Source: Allium sativum
Taxonomy: Eukaryota > Streptophyta > Magnoliopsida > Asparagales > Amaryllidaceae
Reading direction: 5' to 3'
DNA length: 64,000 bases
Assembly (NCBI GenBank): GCA_030737875.1
Contig: CM060922.1
Location: 755,915,603-755,979,602, forward strand
Below are positions 44,181-56,794 of this stretch, piece after piece. Numbering within the stretch: position 1 is the first letter of the stretch; each line of letters starts with the position of its first letter. Position numbers and translations under genes: made by a program. The notes beneath the pieces were generated by a model. It had not been told where the DNA came from and did not search any database. It saw nothing but the letters and a program-made list of their open reading frames with translations.

Positions 44181-46628
44181 ATGTCTGTGACCATTTTTCC
44201 CCTATCAGTCTTGTACAAGGCATAACTTTTGACTCAGGTCGAATCAGAAGGTGGCACCTGTGCCATTGGAAAGGAATTGATGATTGCCTTTCTGTGGAGT
44301 GGTTACATTAAAGTTTGGCTCAAATGTTTGGGAGAAATCGCTGTTTTAAGATTTTTCAGTTGGCTGTCCAGGTTTGGTAAGCCAAAGTGGGCTGAATTGG
44401 GAAGGCCCATTAGGGGATTGGTGGAAACTATAAATAGAGGGTAAGGGATATGAGAAAGGGTTTGAATTTTCCATTCTCTCTTTAGGAGGTCTTGTGCTCC
44501 TCCTTCCTCTAACACATTTCTTCCGTTAAAAATCAAAACCCGAGGGTAATCATAGATCTACACCATTGGAGGCTAGATCTACATCAACTGAGGCAAGAAT
44601 TCATTGGATCAAGGTGTTTGGTGCGAAGTGCTTGCTGTCCAGATTCATATTCCTTTGAATTTTGCTTGTTTGGGATAATCGGTGAGTGATTTACATCTCT
44701 CACATGGATTCAGTGAAGTTTATGAATGTTAGATCATGTTTTTCATCAAATTCAAGTGTTTTTTCATTGATCTACACCATTATATGTCCATTTTCATATG
44801 AGTCACCCTATGATCTAATTTAGCAAGTTTAAACCATTAATTCCATGCTATTTCATATATTTGTGTAAGTTAGTTCTCTCATTTTGATCATATGTTCATC
44901 TTAATGGTTTTAGTGAAATTCACATCACTTAGTGATAATCATCATATTCATGTTGTTAGCGATGTTATGACATGTTTATGGTTGTATTTGGTGAGTTGGA
45001 TGAGTTGGTTTCGTCGAATGTATCGTTTGGCGAAGTTTTGGTCGAAATCGGAGTTGAAAGGGAGGTGTGCAGGTTTCTAGTCGGCCTCAAGATGGGTGGG
45101 CAATTCACCAGTTGGGTCATCCTAGTCACCAGTTGGGTCGGCCTGTTCACCAGTTGGGTCGGCCTAGTCATTAGATGGGTCTTGCACTTCACAAGATGGG
45201 TCGGGCAAGTCACCATATGGGTCGGGCAAGTCACCAGTTGGGTCGAGCAAGTCACCAGTTGGGTCAGGCAAGTCACCAGTTGGGTCGGGCAAGTCACCAG
45301 TTGGATCGGGCAAGTCACCAGTGGGTCGTACAGTTCTAGTTGGACATTTCTGGTGATGATGTAACTTCAAAGTGGATTCAATTAGGGAGGTTCGAAGTGT
45401 TGAAAAGTGTTCGTTGGTCGGTGTAGAACAACGAATAAGGTGACAACTCAACAGTTATGTGTTGGTGGATAATGGATTGCTCGAGAAGGTTGCTTGAGCT
45501 ATGAAGAGTCATCGGGTTGGATGACTAGAGATGCGAAGGCCGAGAGATTATCGTTGTTGTAAGTTCGAGCAGGCTCGAAGCAAGGGTACGTTAGAGACTT
45601 CTAAATGACCGGTTGTGGGTCGAGTACCCTGGGTCTTGTAGAAAGGCCCAGTTGTCAAGGTTGGACATTGTCAAGGTTAGACATATGGAGTTTATGCTAG
45701 AACTCGGGTTACCATTAACCTTTGACATATGACAAGGTTGGCTGCCATACGATTAACGATGGTTTCGATGCAGGATTGGCGGTGATAGCCAGAGTCTGTC
45801 ATGATTGATTGGTTGCTTTGTTTGAACAGTCTCATGTAAATTGTCCAACGTTGAAGGAAATGTTCCTTGGGTGCTTGTCTGATATTGGTTTAGGCCTCTG
45901 GGGCTTGTGCTTGAGGGTTATTGAGTTCGATTAGGATGGTTTACATGAGATCTATAATTTGGATGTCATGAGTGCTTTGCCATGATTGAATGAATCTTCT
46001 AATTTTCATGGATGTATAGTTGAATTGTTTAAGGTAAAGTTATCACTGTTCGATGTTGGGAAGATAAGGTTGAGTTCTTCTCTGGTGTTGTAGGTAGATT
46101 AGAATGTTTTTCTATCCCTTCTCATATACTTTATTGTTGAAGTTTGTTAGTTATTTTACCGCTCACCAAGACTGTTGTCTGACTCAAGGTTTTATGTCTT
46201 CTCTTATTACCTTGGGTTGTTCATCCGGTTGTGGATGGGAAAACTAAGTAGTAGGTTACAGGTGATTAGTGAGGATGATGTTGCTGCGTGAAGGCGAGCA
46301 GGAGGCTGGCGTAAGAGTTTTATTACTATCTATTATTTCTATTTCCGCTGTTGAGTGCTCTGTGAGTGTTGTAGTGAGTACTTATGTACAAACTTTGGTA
46401 TCAGTTGGATAACCTTTCAAGATGTTGAGAAAGTTTTCAAAAGTTTGCTATATGATGCCTCATTACTATTACATATTGTATATGTTCTATTATATTTCAT
46501 CCTTGCGTTGTGAGTTCGACAGGCTTTGATGTTGTTAACCTACTCTAATGATCGTCCATAGCTGCCTGGCATACCCTTCAGCGTATTATTCCTCTTGTTT
46601 AGTGTGGGGGTTATGGGCGGTCATCACA
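44181..46628 (+). mobile_element. 3' LTR of element B, right part
   Basis: Continues the LTR after D. It holds a second TATAAATA (44429-44436), the leader, a GTGAGT donor (44682-44687) and the 21-bp minisatellite, and ends GGTCATCACA followed by TTGTT. Confidence 0.92.
45093..45330. repeat. 21-bp minisatellite in the 3' LTR of B
   Basis: About 11-12 units of GGGCAAGTCACCAGTTGGGTC and variants (TTCACAAGATGGGTC, CATTAGATGGGTC). Compare 32487-32742. Confidence 0.92.
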
Positions 46629-46633
46629 TTGTT

Positions 46634-47648
46634 GGTCTCTTATTCATTTATCGAGTTATTGGGTTTCGATAGGGAGTTGTTGAGTCTCTCAACAGATGTT
46701 GTCGTGCTACAACTGAGAATTAACGGGTCTCTAAATATATATAAAAGTACTTGGCATGCTTCGGCTGTTATTTTGATGATCTCTTTGTTGATGCACCTGC
46801 AGATTTTTGTTTTGGATCCATTTGTTGTATTTGTTGACTTTAATGTTGTTCGACATTTTGGAACCAATTTACGTTGTTTTGGTGATGTTGAATCTTTTAT
46901 TATAGCCTGGGAGTTATCTTGATGTTTATTATATGCAGCGATCACTAGTAAATTTAATAAACTCTCACATGCGTTTGGTATGTTGATCTTTGTTGGAATT
47001 CCTTTGCTATTCTTTGGTGTTTGAAGATTGTGTTTAGACACTTGGCTCGATGCTTAGCACTTTCTTATTGGGAGTGAACTTCCTCGTATCTTTATATAAG
47101 TTATCCATGAGACCCTATATGTTAATAGTGACAAACCATCTTATATGCCTTATATTGAATTGTATTAACGAATATTCATTCTCGTCTCGAGAAAGAGTTA
47201 CTTCATATTAAGCTATTCATTGCTTACTATCCTATCTACTCACTGTTTAAATTAGACTGACTCTTGCATTTAATTTCTCAGGTTAGACCGAGATTTTATA
47301 GGTTAGCACTCGATAATGATATTTGTTAGCCAACTTCTGCACTTGGATCATGTTTTATTTTTGGATAGCTTTATTATCCTGTTCCGACTAGTCATTTAGA
47401 GATGTTTATGTACTTTGATCTATGTATATACATTCAGTTTGGACTTTTCTTGTATATATGTTGTGGTTAGTATAACCACTATTTTGAGAAATTATGTATT
47501 ATATGTTGGATTGTAATTGTATATATTCTTGTATTTGTTGTTCTGTGATATGTACTTATCCAGTATAATCACATTTTGTTCTAGATTGACTATATAGCCA
47601 CCATAGTATTGTGTTGGATAAGAGTTAAATATGTTTCTCCACTTGATG
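46634..47648. other. Unassigned DNA between element B and LTR E
   Basis: About 1 kb continuing the target DNA of B. Open stretches on both strands near 46550-47040 show no recognisable motif. No repeat boundaries are seen. Confidence 0.4.
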
Positions 47649-47649
47649 T

Positions 47650-50600
47650 GAGAAAAAAATGAGCACTACATCAACGTACTTGATACTTATTTAATACAAA
47701 ATTCACGGATTGCTTTGAGAACACGACATATTAGAACACAGAACAAGAGAACTTTTCATTGTTATTACAATAATTTACATCATAGTTCAAGAATATCAGA
47801 GTACAAATAAATAATACACAATGAAAAATATCAGAGATTAATAGATTACAATGCAGCGGAAATAAATTTACATAAATAAAATCAGCGGAAGACTACAAAA
47901 TAATCCAGAGTATAGCTCCATCCGTAATCTAGGATCCTGTGAAAAAGAAATATCTGCAAAACAAAAACTATTAGCTGCCCGTGTGGAAAATATGGGCACC
48001 CAAGTTTAGGTGAAAACAAAAAACTCTAGGCCAGTCATGGTACTGGTGTGAGAACTTAAAAACAATTATAAACTTGTATCTTAAAAGTTGGGAAATCATG
48101 GTACCATGCCGTATGACACGCAACGGGCTTACCCCACATGAATATTAGTTTAAAAATAAAACAGCGCAATATTTTTTGAAAAATGAAGCTATTATAAGAC
48201 TCGGGTCCCGTCACACAATGCAACACAGACTAAAGGATAGGGTTTTACCTTATAATAGCCAAACATGCTTGATACGCTTCAAAACAAATATTTTTGATAT
48301 TACTATAAGTGAATAGTGTAGCAAATCAACTTCGAATATAAATGTATCAATCATAGACGATATAGTACCCCATCCTACTATGCCACTATATAGGTTTACA
48401 ACTGAAATCATAAGGTTTGTATTGGAAATTTGGTTTCCATCTATGGCCGAGGTAGGGAATCTTCCTCATCCGATTCGGTACATCTCTAGCGGGATTCCCC
48501 AGGACCCACACGCACATGCACCTAGGAGCGGCAGAGCCAGTCAGCGGTCGTTGATTGGTTATACCATAAACAGTACATTCCCTGGTTCTATCGGACCGCA
48601 ATCCTGACCATCAAGGGCCTTTGTATAGCCATACCCGAGGTACCTCGCTTTCCATCATCCAACATCCACATAAGTAAATATGTCTTGGCTCCATACCATG
48701 ACATCACTTCTAACTAGAAGGCAACGTATGTCCATTTCTATGAGGTCCTTCATTCCATTTTTGGTTCATACCCGGGTGTGAAGTTCACGAATTAACGCTA
48801 TACACATTGCTACGCTATATTAAAGCCAAGTTTTGATCATCATCCACAAAGCCCTGCTTTTCAACAAAAGCTTTGATCCATGCATCTCAGCATGCCAAAT
48901 TGTCAGTTTATATCAGACAACTGATGTCTATCGATATATAAGCTCTGAGCTCGTACCTATCAGAGATGGGTGTTAAGAAAAAAGAATAAATTTTCCACCA
49001 CCAAACAAATATATATTTAGTAGAGATCAATTTATACAGCATAAAATACAATGTCATACATACAATCCATTTGCAAGTCCATTCTAGGTCTGAATGAAAC
49101 CAGAGGCACCTTATTCCTCGTCCCATATGTTCAATACAGGAGAGAGGCCCTCACATATCCGGTCGATCTCCAAGTACATATGGACGACCATCACTTATAA
49201 CCTCGTTTTGGGTGTACCTCCCAGGCGAGACATCATCAATAATCCAAACAATGTGAAGATCTCTGGTCTTCAACCACCGTCTTCAAATCTTTGACTTTTA
49301 ATCATCGTATCAATTATTCAAAATGGGTTAAAGCTTGTCTTTTGGAATAACTCATGTATCTTATAATCAGGTGGTATATAAACACATCATGCACCTCATT
49401 CCAATCCAGAATATTCTTTTACTCAAATATTCTTTACTTTGGGAATTGTTCCCACAAATCTTAATAAGGATTTATTCATTTAAACTTATCGTTTAAATAT
49501 TTTACTTGGAAATCATTTCAAAAGATTTTATAATATCTTTTGCAACATAAACATGATTAAGGTTTATAAAACTAGTCGGGATTATCGAGTCTTACCGAAG
49601 TAATCATTCATTTTATTATCCCAATCCCAACCTATTCATCCCATGGAGCAAAACCGGTAGTACTCCATATCTAACACCCCTTGTGTTATCGATAAATTTA
49701 ATTACCACTTAACATTTCAAATCTAATTAAAGATTTAGCTATCCCATGAAGTAAAACTGGTGGTACTCCATTCTCGAACACTTCTCGAATTCGGTAAATT
49801 CAGTTACCACTTTACATTTTAATCTAATTAAGGATTCATTAAAAATCCAACTTAGTTTTAATATCAAAAATCATTACTTAGTGATTATTCAACTTTAGGA
49901 AATTAATCCTGTCTTTAACTGGGTTAAAGAACAAATGTCACTAGAAACATAGTTAATGAAAAACCTAAAATATTCTTCCATTTAATAAGAAACCTTCACG
50001 AAAATCGGATCAATCATAATAGATATAAATTTCCGTATCAAACTAATACTATAATGGAATAACGACAAAGCCTTTTAAATTCCATAAATAGTAAAGGCCT
50101 TCCTCCACGGAAGCTCATCTTGATTTTTATTAAATAGAATTCCAATAAATTCCAATTTATTTATTAGACTGTAAAACTTCCCTTTGGAATAACTTCCGTT
50201 AAATCGTAATTAAAAGATTTATAAATTCTAAGTCTTAACTTCACTGTTAATCGGGTTTAAGAACTAATGTTATTTAAAACACGGTTCAAAATCAACTTCC
50301 ACTTAATTCCAATTATATTTATTAATTGGAAAACTTCATTAACCTTAGTTAAAAGATTAATTCCTTTCTTAACTGGGTTTAAGAATAGTGTTATTGAAGA
50401 CACCATTCACGACAAACCCAAAATCCAATTTGATATAAAATATAAGGATCTGAACAGAAATCATATTGACTTATATTAAATATCAAATTCTGAAACCAAC
50501 AAATATCGTATTGGGAATAACAATATTTATATCTTCCAAATTCCTGAACGATATCTGCAAAATCACGGAATCCAATATCAAATTATCTGAAGATGACTTC

Positions 50601-51389
50601 CATTCAAATCCATTCCAATTTACATATATTGGAAAAATTCTAGTTATATTAAAACCATTCGCAATCCAATTTGTTAATTTAAAAACAATAGATTCTTACA
50701 CTAGTTCTTAGCTAGTCAATTCTGATAAAAATATCATTTATTTTTTCAAAACCGGAATATTTCATCCAAAAATCTTTTCAAATCATATATTATGATTTAA
50801 CATAATCTTCCCCTATTTTTAACCATTTAAAAATAGGTCCTTTCAGTTAAATGACGTTTCAAGTCATTTAGTTGCACTAGCGTTGTTTTTATTCAAACTA
50901 GAATTGAACATTTCACAAAATCTAACCATTGATTTTAAATCTCTTATTATCATTGGAAAGGTCTTTTCGATATGAACCCAACGGTTCCAGTTTCAGGAGT
51001 ATCCGATGGTCGGATCTACCAGTACGTCAGTTCAAAGTTAATGGTCGAAATTCGCGAACGGTCGCTGCTCGACTTGTTCTATTCGATCCATTTTATTATA
51101 TATAACATGTTTTGTCGATTTCCATTCAAAATGTATTTTATAAAACATTTATTATCACATTTAAAAATGATTTCAACTTCCACTTCAGTTTTAAATCAAA
51201 ATTGAACGTCCCATATTATTATAATATCGAATAATAGTATTCCAAAAATATCAGATTTTGAAATCCAATTTTCTCAATATTCATTTGAAAATAAATAAGA
51301 TCAATAGAAAAATCTGTTCGAATTAAAATTGAATGAGACTTAATCAATTACCATATAATTTTAGTTATATGGATTTCATACATTACATG
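47650..51389 (-). mobile_element. Giant LTR E, cut by element C
   Basis: From about 47750 it tracks LTR D closely, including TTTCATTGTTATTAC, the CAGTCATG.TACTGGTGTGAG-type block, the U5 stem and paragraphs such as AGTCGGGATTATCGAG and CCCATGGAGCAAAACCGGTA. The left edge is unclear; TGAG at 47649 or 47719 are candidates. The right end is broken at 51389 by element C, so its remainder should lie beyond the window. Whether it is a solo LTR cannot be told. Confidence 0.8.
48188..48259 (-). other. U5 stem of LTR E
   Basis: GCTATTATAAG (48188-48198) pairs perfectly with CTTATAATAGC (48249-48259), with a loop of 50 bp as in LTR A. Relative to A, one C-G pair is replaced by T-A on both arms. Confidence 0.6.
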
Positions 51390-51519
51390 TGTAACAACCC
51401 GGAAAATCAGAACTAATTTAAAATTTTTATCTTAAGAAATTTTGTTAGAAAATATGCCAGAATTTAAAAATTCCATTTTTAAATAATATTAAAGCTATTA
51501 AAAATAGTGATTTTATAAA

Positions 51520-51732
51520 CGACCTCCGTTTTCGACAAAATCATTTTTGTCGGATCGGGAATGTCAAATTATTGCTAAGTTTAATTTTTCCATAATTTTG
51601 TAATTAATATGTGGGCGTGGTAAATTAAACTGTGTTCGATAATTTCTATTGAATTTAATCGACCGTTAAAAAGACCATTTTTCAAAAGGTTTCCAAATTC
51701 GACGAGATTAATTTTTTTAGGACCGTATCGTC
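51520..51732 (+). repeat. Duplicated U3 cassette of LTR C
   Basis: Two blocks (about 51520-51567 and 51674-51732) are reverse complements of the A cassettes: GACCTCCGTTTTCGAC... and TTCGACGAGATTA...GGACCGTATCGTC. The 3' LTR has both (about 62139-62187 and 62293-62351). Confidence 0.65.
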
Positions 51733-51992
51733 AAATCACAGCTAGATTTATTTTTTGGGAATTTTTGGAGTCCATATGTGGCCCCGGTGAATTTAAATGT
51801 ATGACCAAATTAGATAATTAAATGATTTATATTTTAAATTAAAGAAAACAAGCTAAAAACGATCGACTGGACCTAGCCCATTGTGTCCGGAACGAGGGTA
51901 TTTGGCTGGAGACAACTCTTGTTGGGCTGAATTTGGAGCTATTGAGAATTAATGGGTTTTTTTGTGAAATAGGGAATTTAATAATATTTTAT

Positions 51993-52425
51993 TATAAATA
52001 TACATTAACCCTAAAAACAAAACCCTAATACAGATACTATAGCCACCGCCCTTATATTCAATGGCCAGTGCTGCTCCTTGCTTCCCCCGCTAATAACTCC
52101 AAATTCCTTCAACGAAATCACCTATTACAGTTAAGGTTTTTTAGAGAATCCTTCTACCTTCACAACCATACCCGATTGGCAATTTTTAGTGGTGTCTTCA
52201 TCGAGTTTTTGCACCCCGAAGTCTGGACGTTGCGATCATCACCCCGCCTCCCAGTGGCGATCGAGTTCGCTGTCGGTGGGACCCCCCTGCACACCGCTTG
52301 CTCCTCTCCAGCGTGCCACCATCTGATCGTCCTCCAGCGCATCATATTGCATGAAAACTTGGACCCTAGTTTCGAACGATATAAAAGAAGGTGCGGCCTC
52401 GATTTGTAATAGGAAGAAGAAGGTA
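51993..52425 (+). promoter_or_regulatory. TATA box, leader and splice donor of LTR C
   Basis: TATAAATA (51993-52000) is followed by AACCCTAAAAACAAAACCC, typical of plant 5' UTR starts, a C-rich leader, and AAG|GTATAA (donor at 52423), after which the sequence turns AT-rich. The 3' LTR keeps the same signals (62622-62629 and 63053). Open stretches in the leader are not conserved as protein between the two LTRs. Confidence 0.5.
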
Positions 52426-52774
52426 TAACTCTATTTTTAAATAATTAATTAATTAATTTAAAATATTATCAACCTAAATAAATCCGTATCTTATTCATAC
52501 GAATACAAAATTTAACAATTTCAGAACTGTTGGGACCGTTCGAGATCTACATTTCTAGACAGGCTAGAACGAATTTGGAGCAAATCAGAATTTGGGGAAA
52601 ATTCAATTCTGAATTATACAGAATTTGAAACACTATGAGAATTTTATTTTTTTATAATTAAAGTTAATTAATTATGATTGTGTTATTACCAATACGCTGT
52701 TAAATTCTATTTACTGTTATACGTGATTTGATCTGGGATTGATATTGTTATGTAGATCTGTTGATTTGATGATT

Positions 52775-54400
52775 ATTGTGTTGAAAAAAAAGTAGTTGAA
52801 ACAAAATATATCATTTTTGTTAAAATAAAATAGTTTATAACCCAAATTAACATTTTTGTTGAAATAAAATAGTTGAAACAAAAAGGATATTTTTGTCAAA
52901 TAAAATAGTTGATAACAAAAATTAACATTTTTATTAAAATAAAACAATTGGTAACAAAAATTAACATATTTGTTGAAACAAAATATATCATTTTTGTTAA
53001 ATTAAAATAGTTGATAACAAAAAAGACATTTTTGTTAAAATAAAATAGTTGAAAAAAAGGGCATTTTTGTTAAAATAAAATAGTTGATAACAAAAATTCA
53101 TTTTTGTTGAAACAAAATATAACATTTTTTTCAAAATAAAATAGTTGATAACAAAAATTAACATTTTTTTTTGAAATAAAATAGTTGAAACAAATGACAT
53201 TTTTGTTAAAATAAAATAGTTGATAACAAAAATTAACATTTTTTTTGAAATAAAATAGTTGAAACAAAAGGAATCATTTTTGCTGAATAAAATAGTTGAA
53301 ACCAAAATGACATTTTTGTTGAAATAAAATAGTTGAAACCAAAATGACATTTTTGTGGAAATAAAATAGTAGAAACCAAAATATCATTTTTGTTGAAATG
53401 AAATAGTTAAAAACAAAAATAACATTTTTGTTAAATAGATTTGTGTTAGAACAAAAATGACATTTTTGTTAAATAGATTTGTGTTAAAACAAAAATGTCA
53501 ATTTTGTTGAATTGGATTATTGTAAATAAAATGAAGTTATCCCTTTTATTCATTTTGTTAAAATAGAATTGTTAACAAAATGAAGTTATCACTTTTATAC
53601 ATTTTGTTGAAATAGAATTGTTAACAAAATGAAGTTATCATTTTAATTCATTTTGTTAAAATAGAACTATTAACAAAATGAAGTTATCATTTTTATTCAC
53701 TTTGTTGAAGTGGAGTTGTAAATAAAATGAAGTTATCATTTTATTCATTTTGTTAAAACAGAAATGTTAACAAAATGAATTTATCATTTTTATTCACTTT
53801 GTTGAAGTGAAATTGTTAATAAAACGAAGTTATCATATTTATTCATTTTGTTAAAATAGAATTGTTGACATAATGAGTTATCATTTTTTTATCATTTTGT
53901 TGAAATAAAATTGTCAACAAAATAAGTTATCATTTTTAATTGTTTTGGTTGAAATAGAATTGTTAACAAAATGAATATATCATTTTTATTCATTTTGTTA
54001 AAATAGAATTGTTAATAAAATGAAGTTATCATTTTATTCATTTTGTTAAAATAGAATTGTTAACAAAATTAAGTTATCATTTTTATTCACTTTGTTGAAG
54101 TGGAATTGTAAATAAAATGAAGTTATCATTTTATTCATTTTGTTAAAATAGAATTGTTAACAAAATGAAGTTATCATTTTTATTCGCTTTGTTGAATTGG
54201 AATTGCAAATAAAATGAAGTTATCACATTTATTCGTTTTGTTAAAATAGAATCGTTAACAAAATGAGTTATCATTTTGTTGAAATAAAATTTTCAACAAA
54301 GTAAGTAATCATTTTTAATTATTTTCGTTGAAATGGAATTGTCAAAAAAATAAAGTATCATTTTTATTCATTTTAGTTGAAATAGAATGGTCGACAAAAT
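52775..54400. repeat. Degenerate minisatellite with AAAATAGTTGATAACAAAAA units in LTR C
   Basis: A long array of units of about 30-45 bp: ATTTTTGTTGAAATAAAATAG with GTTGAAACAAAA or GTTGATAACAAAAA, changing gradually after 53500 into AATAGAATTGTTAACAAAAT with GAAGTTATCATTTTTATTC. Stop-free frames inside are by-products of the periodicity. Confidence 0.9.
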
Positions 54401-54414
54401 AAAAATATCACTTA

Positions 54415-54780
54415 TTGTTAGAATTAGAATTTGTGTACAAATTACAGTGACATTTTTATTGTCAAATTACACACTAGAATTTGTGACATTTTTATTGTCA
54501 AATTACACATTAGAATTTGTGTACAAAATAAAGTGACATTTTTATTGTCAAATTACACATTGGAACTTGTGTACAAATTAAAGTGACATTTTTATTGTCA
54601 AATTGCACATTAGAATTTGTGAACAAATTAAAGTGACATTTTTATTGTCAAATTACACATTAGAATTTGTGTACAAATTAAAGTGACATTTTTATTGTCA
54701 AATTACACATTAGAATTTGTGTACAAATTAAAGAAACATTTTTATTGTCAAATTATACATTATAATTTGTATGCAAATAA
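54415..54780. repeat. ACACATTAGAATTTGTG array in LTR C
   Basis: Six or seven units of about 60 bp: TTAGAATTTGTGTACAAATT, then AAAGTGACATTTTTATTG, then TCAAATTACACA. It directly follows the previous array and looks derived from it. Confidence 0.88.
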
Positions 54781-54889
54781 AATAAACATTTTTTTATGTG
54801 TCTTGTTATACATTGGAACTATATACAAATAAAAATATTTCTTTTTATTTGCTAAAGTTAAAAATAGAAATACAATATTGATAATAAAA

Positions 54890-55250
54890 ATTATCTTTTT
54901 ATTTGTCATTAGCAACAATGTCATGTAAATAAATTACATTTTATTTGGCATTAGAAATATAGAAAATGTCATGTAAATAAAGTATATTTTATTTGACATT
55001 AGAAATATAGAAAATGTCATGCAAATAAATTACATTTTATTTGACACTAGAAACATGTAGGGAATTCATGTAAATAAAATACGTATTTGTTTGACATTAG
55101 AAACATGTAGAAATGTATGCAAATAAAATACATTCTTATTTGACATTATAAACATGTAGAAATTTATGCAAATAAAATACATTCTTATTTAAAATTATTA
55201 AAACGTAGAGATGTTATGCAAATAAAACATTCTTTTATTTGGCGTGTTGA
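54890..55250. repeat. ATGCAAATAAAATACATT array in LTR C
   Basis: Five to six imperfect units of about 55-60 bp with TTTGACATTAGAAA, then CATGTAGAAAT or ATAGAAAATGTC, then ATGCAAATAAAATACATT. This is the third array in a row. Confidence 0.8.
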
Positions 55251-56724
55251 ACACGTTAGTGGAATTCTCGAATGATTTATATTTATATATAATTTTATAA
55301 CATAAATAAATACAAATCAAAATTAATAGAATCGCGCGCGGTAATTCGCGTTTCGGAATCGTAACTTTAAACGATTATACCGAAAGATCCGACCATCGGG
55401 TTTTCCCCAAAACTGGAACCGTTAGGTCCGCTTTGGGAAGATCTTTTCCACGATATAAAATTTGTTAAAATCCAACGGTTAGATTTCGAGGAATGTGTAA
55501 ATCAAATTTGGGTAAAAACAATGTCGGGGTCGAATTGACCCGAACCGTCATTAAATTAAATTAGGCTATTTTTATATAAATAAAAATAGTGATAATCGTT
55601 ATAAAATAATATTAACGACATGGAATGATTTAAATTATATATACACGGGAATTATTTGAAAAGACCGAGTTCAATCTCATTTCAAATAATTATACGATGA
55701 TTCAAATCGAAGATATTGAAGACGGTGATTGAAGACCGGCGATCTACACATCGAATGGACGACTACTGATGCCCGGCATTGGTTAGCTCCCAATAGAAGG
55801 TTAAAGTGGCAGTTGTCCGGACGTACTTGTTGATTGTCCGGATAAGCGAGCACCTCTCTTCCATATTGGACATACGGGACGAGGAATAAGGTTTATCCGA
55901 TTTCGTTCAGACCCAGAACGGACTTGTAAATGGATGTGTGTCTGACGTTGAATTTCATTCTATGTGAATTGGTTTCTATTTAGTATATATCTGTTTGGTA
56001 GAGGAGAATTTATTCTCTTGCTTAACACTCTTCTCTGAAATGCACGAGCTCAAGGGTTATATATTGATAGTTATCGGTCGCATGGCATGGATTGTCAATG
56101 TGGCATGCCAAGATGCAAATGATCAAGGCTTTTGTTGAAAAGCAAAGCCTTGTGGTTGATGATCAAAGCATAGCTTACTTCGGCATAGCTTTATGTATAG
56201 CGTTACTTCGCGAGCCTCATACCCCGGTAAGAGTCAGAAACGAGATAAGAGAACACAAGGAGTGCACATGTTTCTTTCTAGCTAGAAGAAGTGTCATGGT
56301 ATGGAGCCCAGACATTTTTACTTATGTGGATGATGGATTGTAAGGTACCTCAGATATATTGGTTGATAGTGACCAAATGATAGGTTCAATAGGATCAGGA
56401 AACGTGTGTTCAGGAATTGCCAATCCACTAAGGTATATTTGTGGACTGGCCCTGCAGGATCTAAGGGTTCACTGCGGGGGATTCTGAGACATTTGCTAGA
56501 GTGACTCGAATAGGTGAGGAGATCGTCCCTGGCCTTGACTCATGATGGAAACCCAATTTCCAATACGACATTACAGTTTTGATTGTAAACCTATATATGG
56601 CGACATAGTAGGATGAGTTACTATGCCATCTAGGATTGATACATTTACTTTGAAAGTATTTTAAAACTGATTAGACACTAATAATAATATTAAATATTAT
56701 TTTATACGTATCAAGCATGTTTGA

Positions 56725-56794
56725 TCCTTATAAGGTAAAACTCTATCCTCTGGTTTGCGTTGCACTGTGTGATGGGGCTTGAGTCTTATAATGA
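56725..56794 (+). other. U5 stem of LTR C
   Basis: TCCTTATAAG (56725-56734) faces CTTATAATGA (56785-56794): an AT-extended stem with one internal mismatch. Relative to LTR A the three outer pairs read A-T, T-A, C-G instead of G-C, C-G, C-G. Confidence 0.5.

Larger units (their letters stand above)
18998..46628 (+). mobile_element. Element B: full-length chromovirus with two nested insertions
   Basis: A Ty3/gypsy element with TTGTT target duplications (18993-18997 and 46629-46633), two LTRs, primer-binding site, gag, protease, reverse transcriptase, RNase H, integrase, chromodomain and polypurine tract in the standard gypsy order. Element A splits the 5' LTR and solo LTR D splits the 3' LTR. 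With these and one copy of their target duplications removed, the LTRs measure about 2591 and 2578 bp, a close agreement that confirms the reconstruction of the boundaries. The coding region is broken by stops and frameshifts. Confidence 0.93.

Noticed and set aside
46548..47041. Open stretches on both strands right of element B
   Set aside because: They straddle the LTR edge at 46628, show no motif, and overlap each other on opposite strands.
52068..52409. 113-codon open stretch in the C leader
   Set aside because: Not conserved as protein between the 5' and 3' LTR copies (frames differ near 62700-63030), and it lies within an LTR leader.
52717..53350. Minus-strand frames rich in FNYFISTK / CYQLFYFNK repeats
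   Set aside because: By-products of an AT-rich minisatellite; the same occurs at 63603-63996. There is no consistent start or conserved end.
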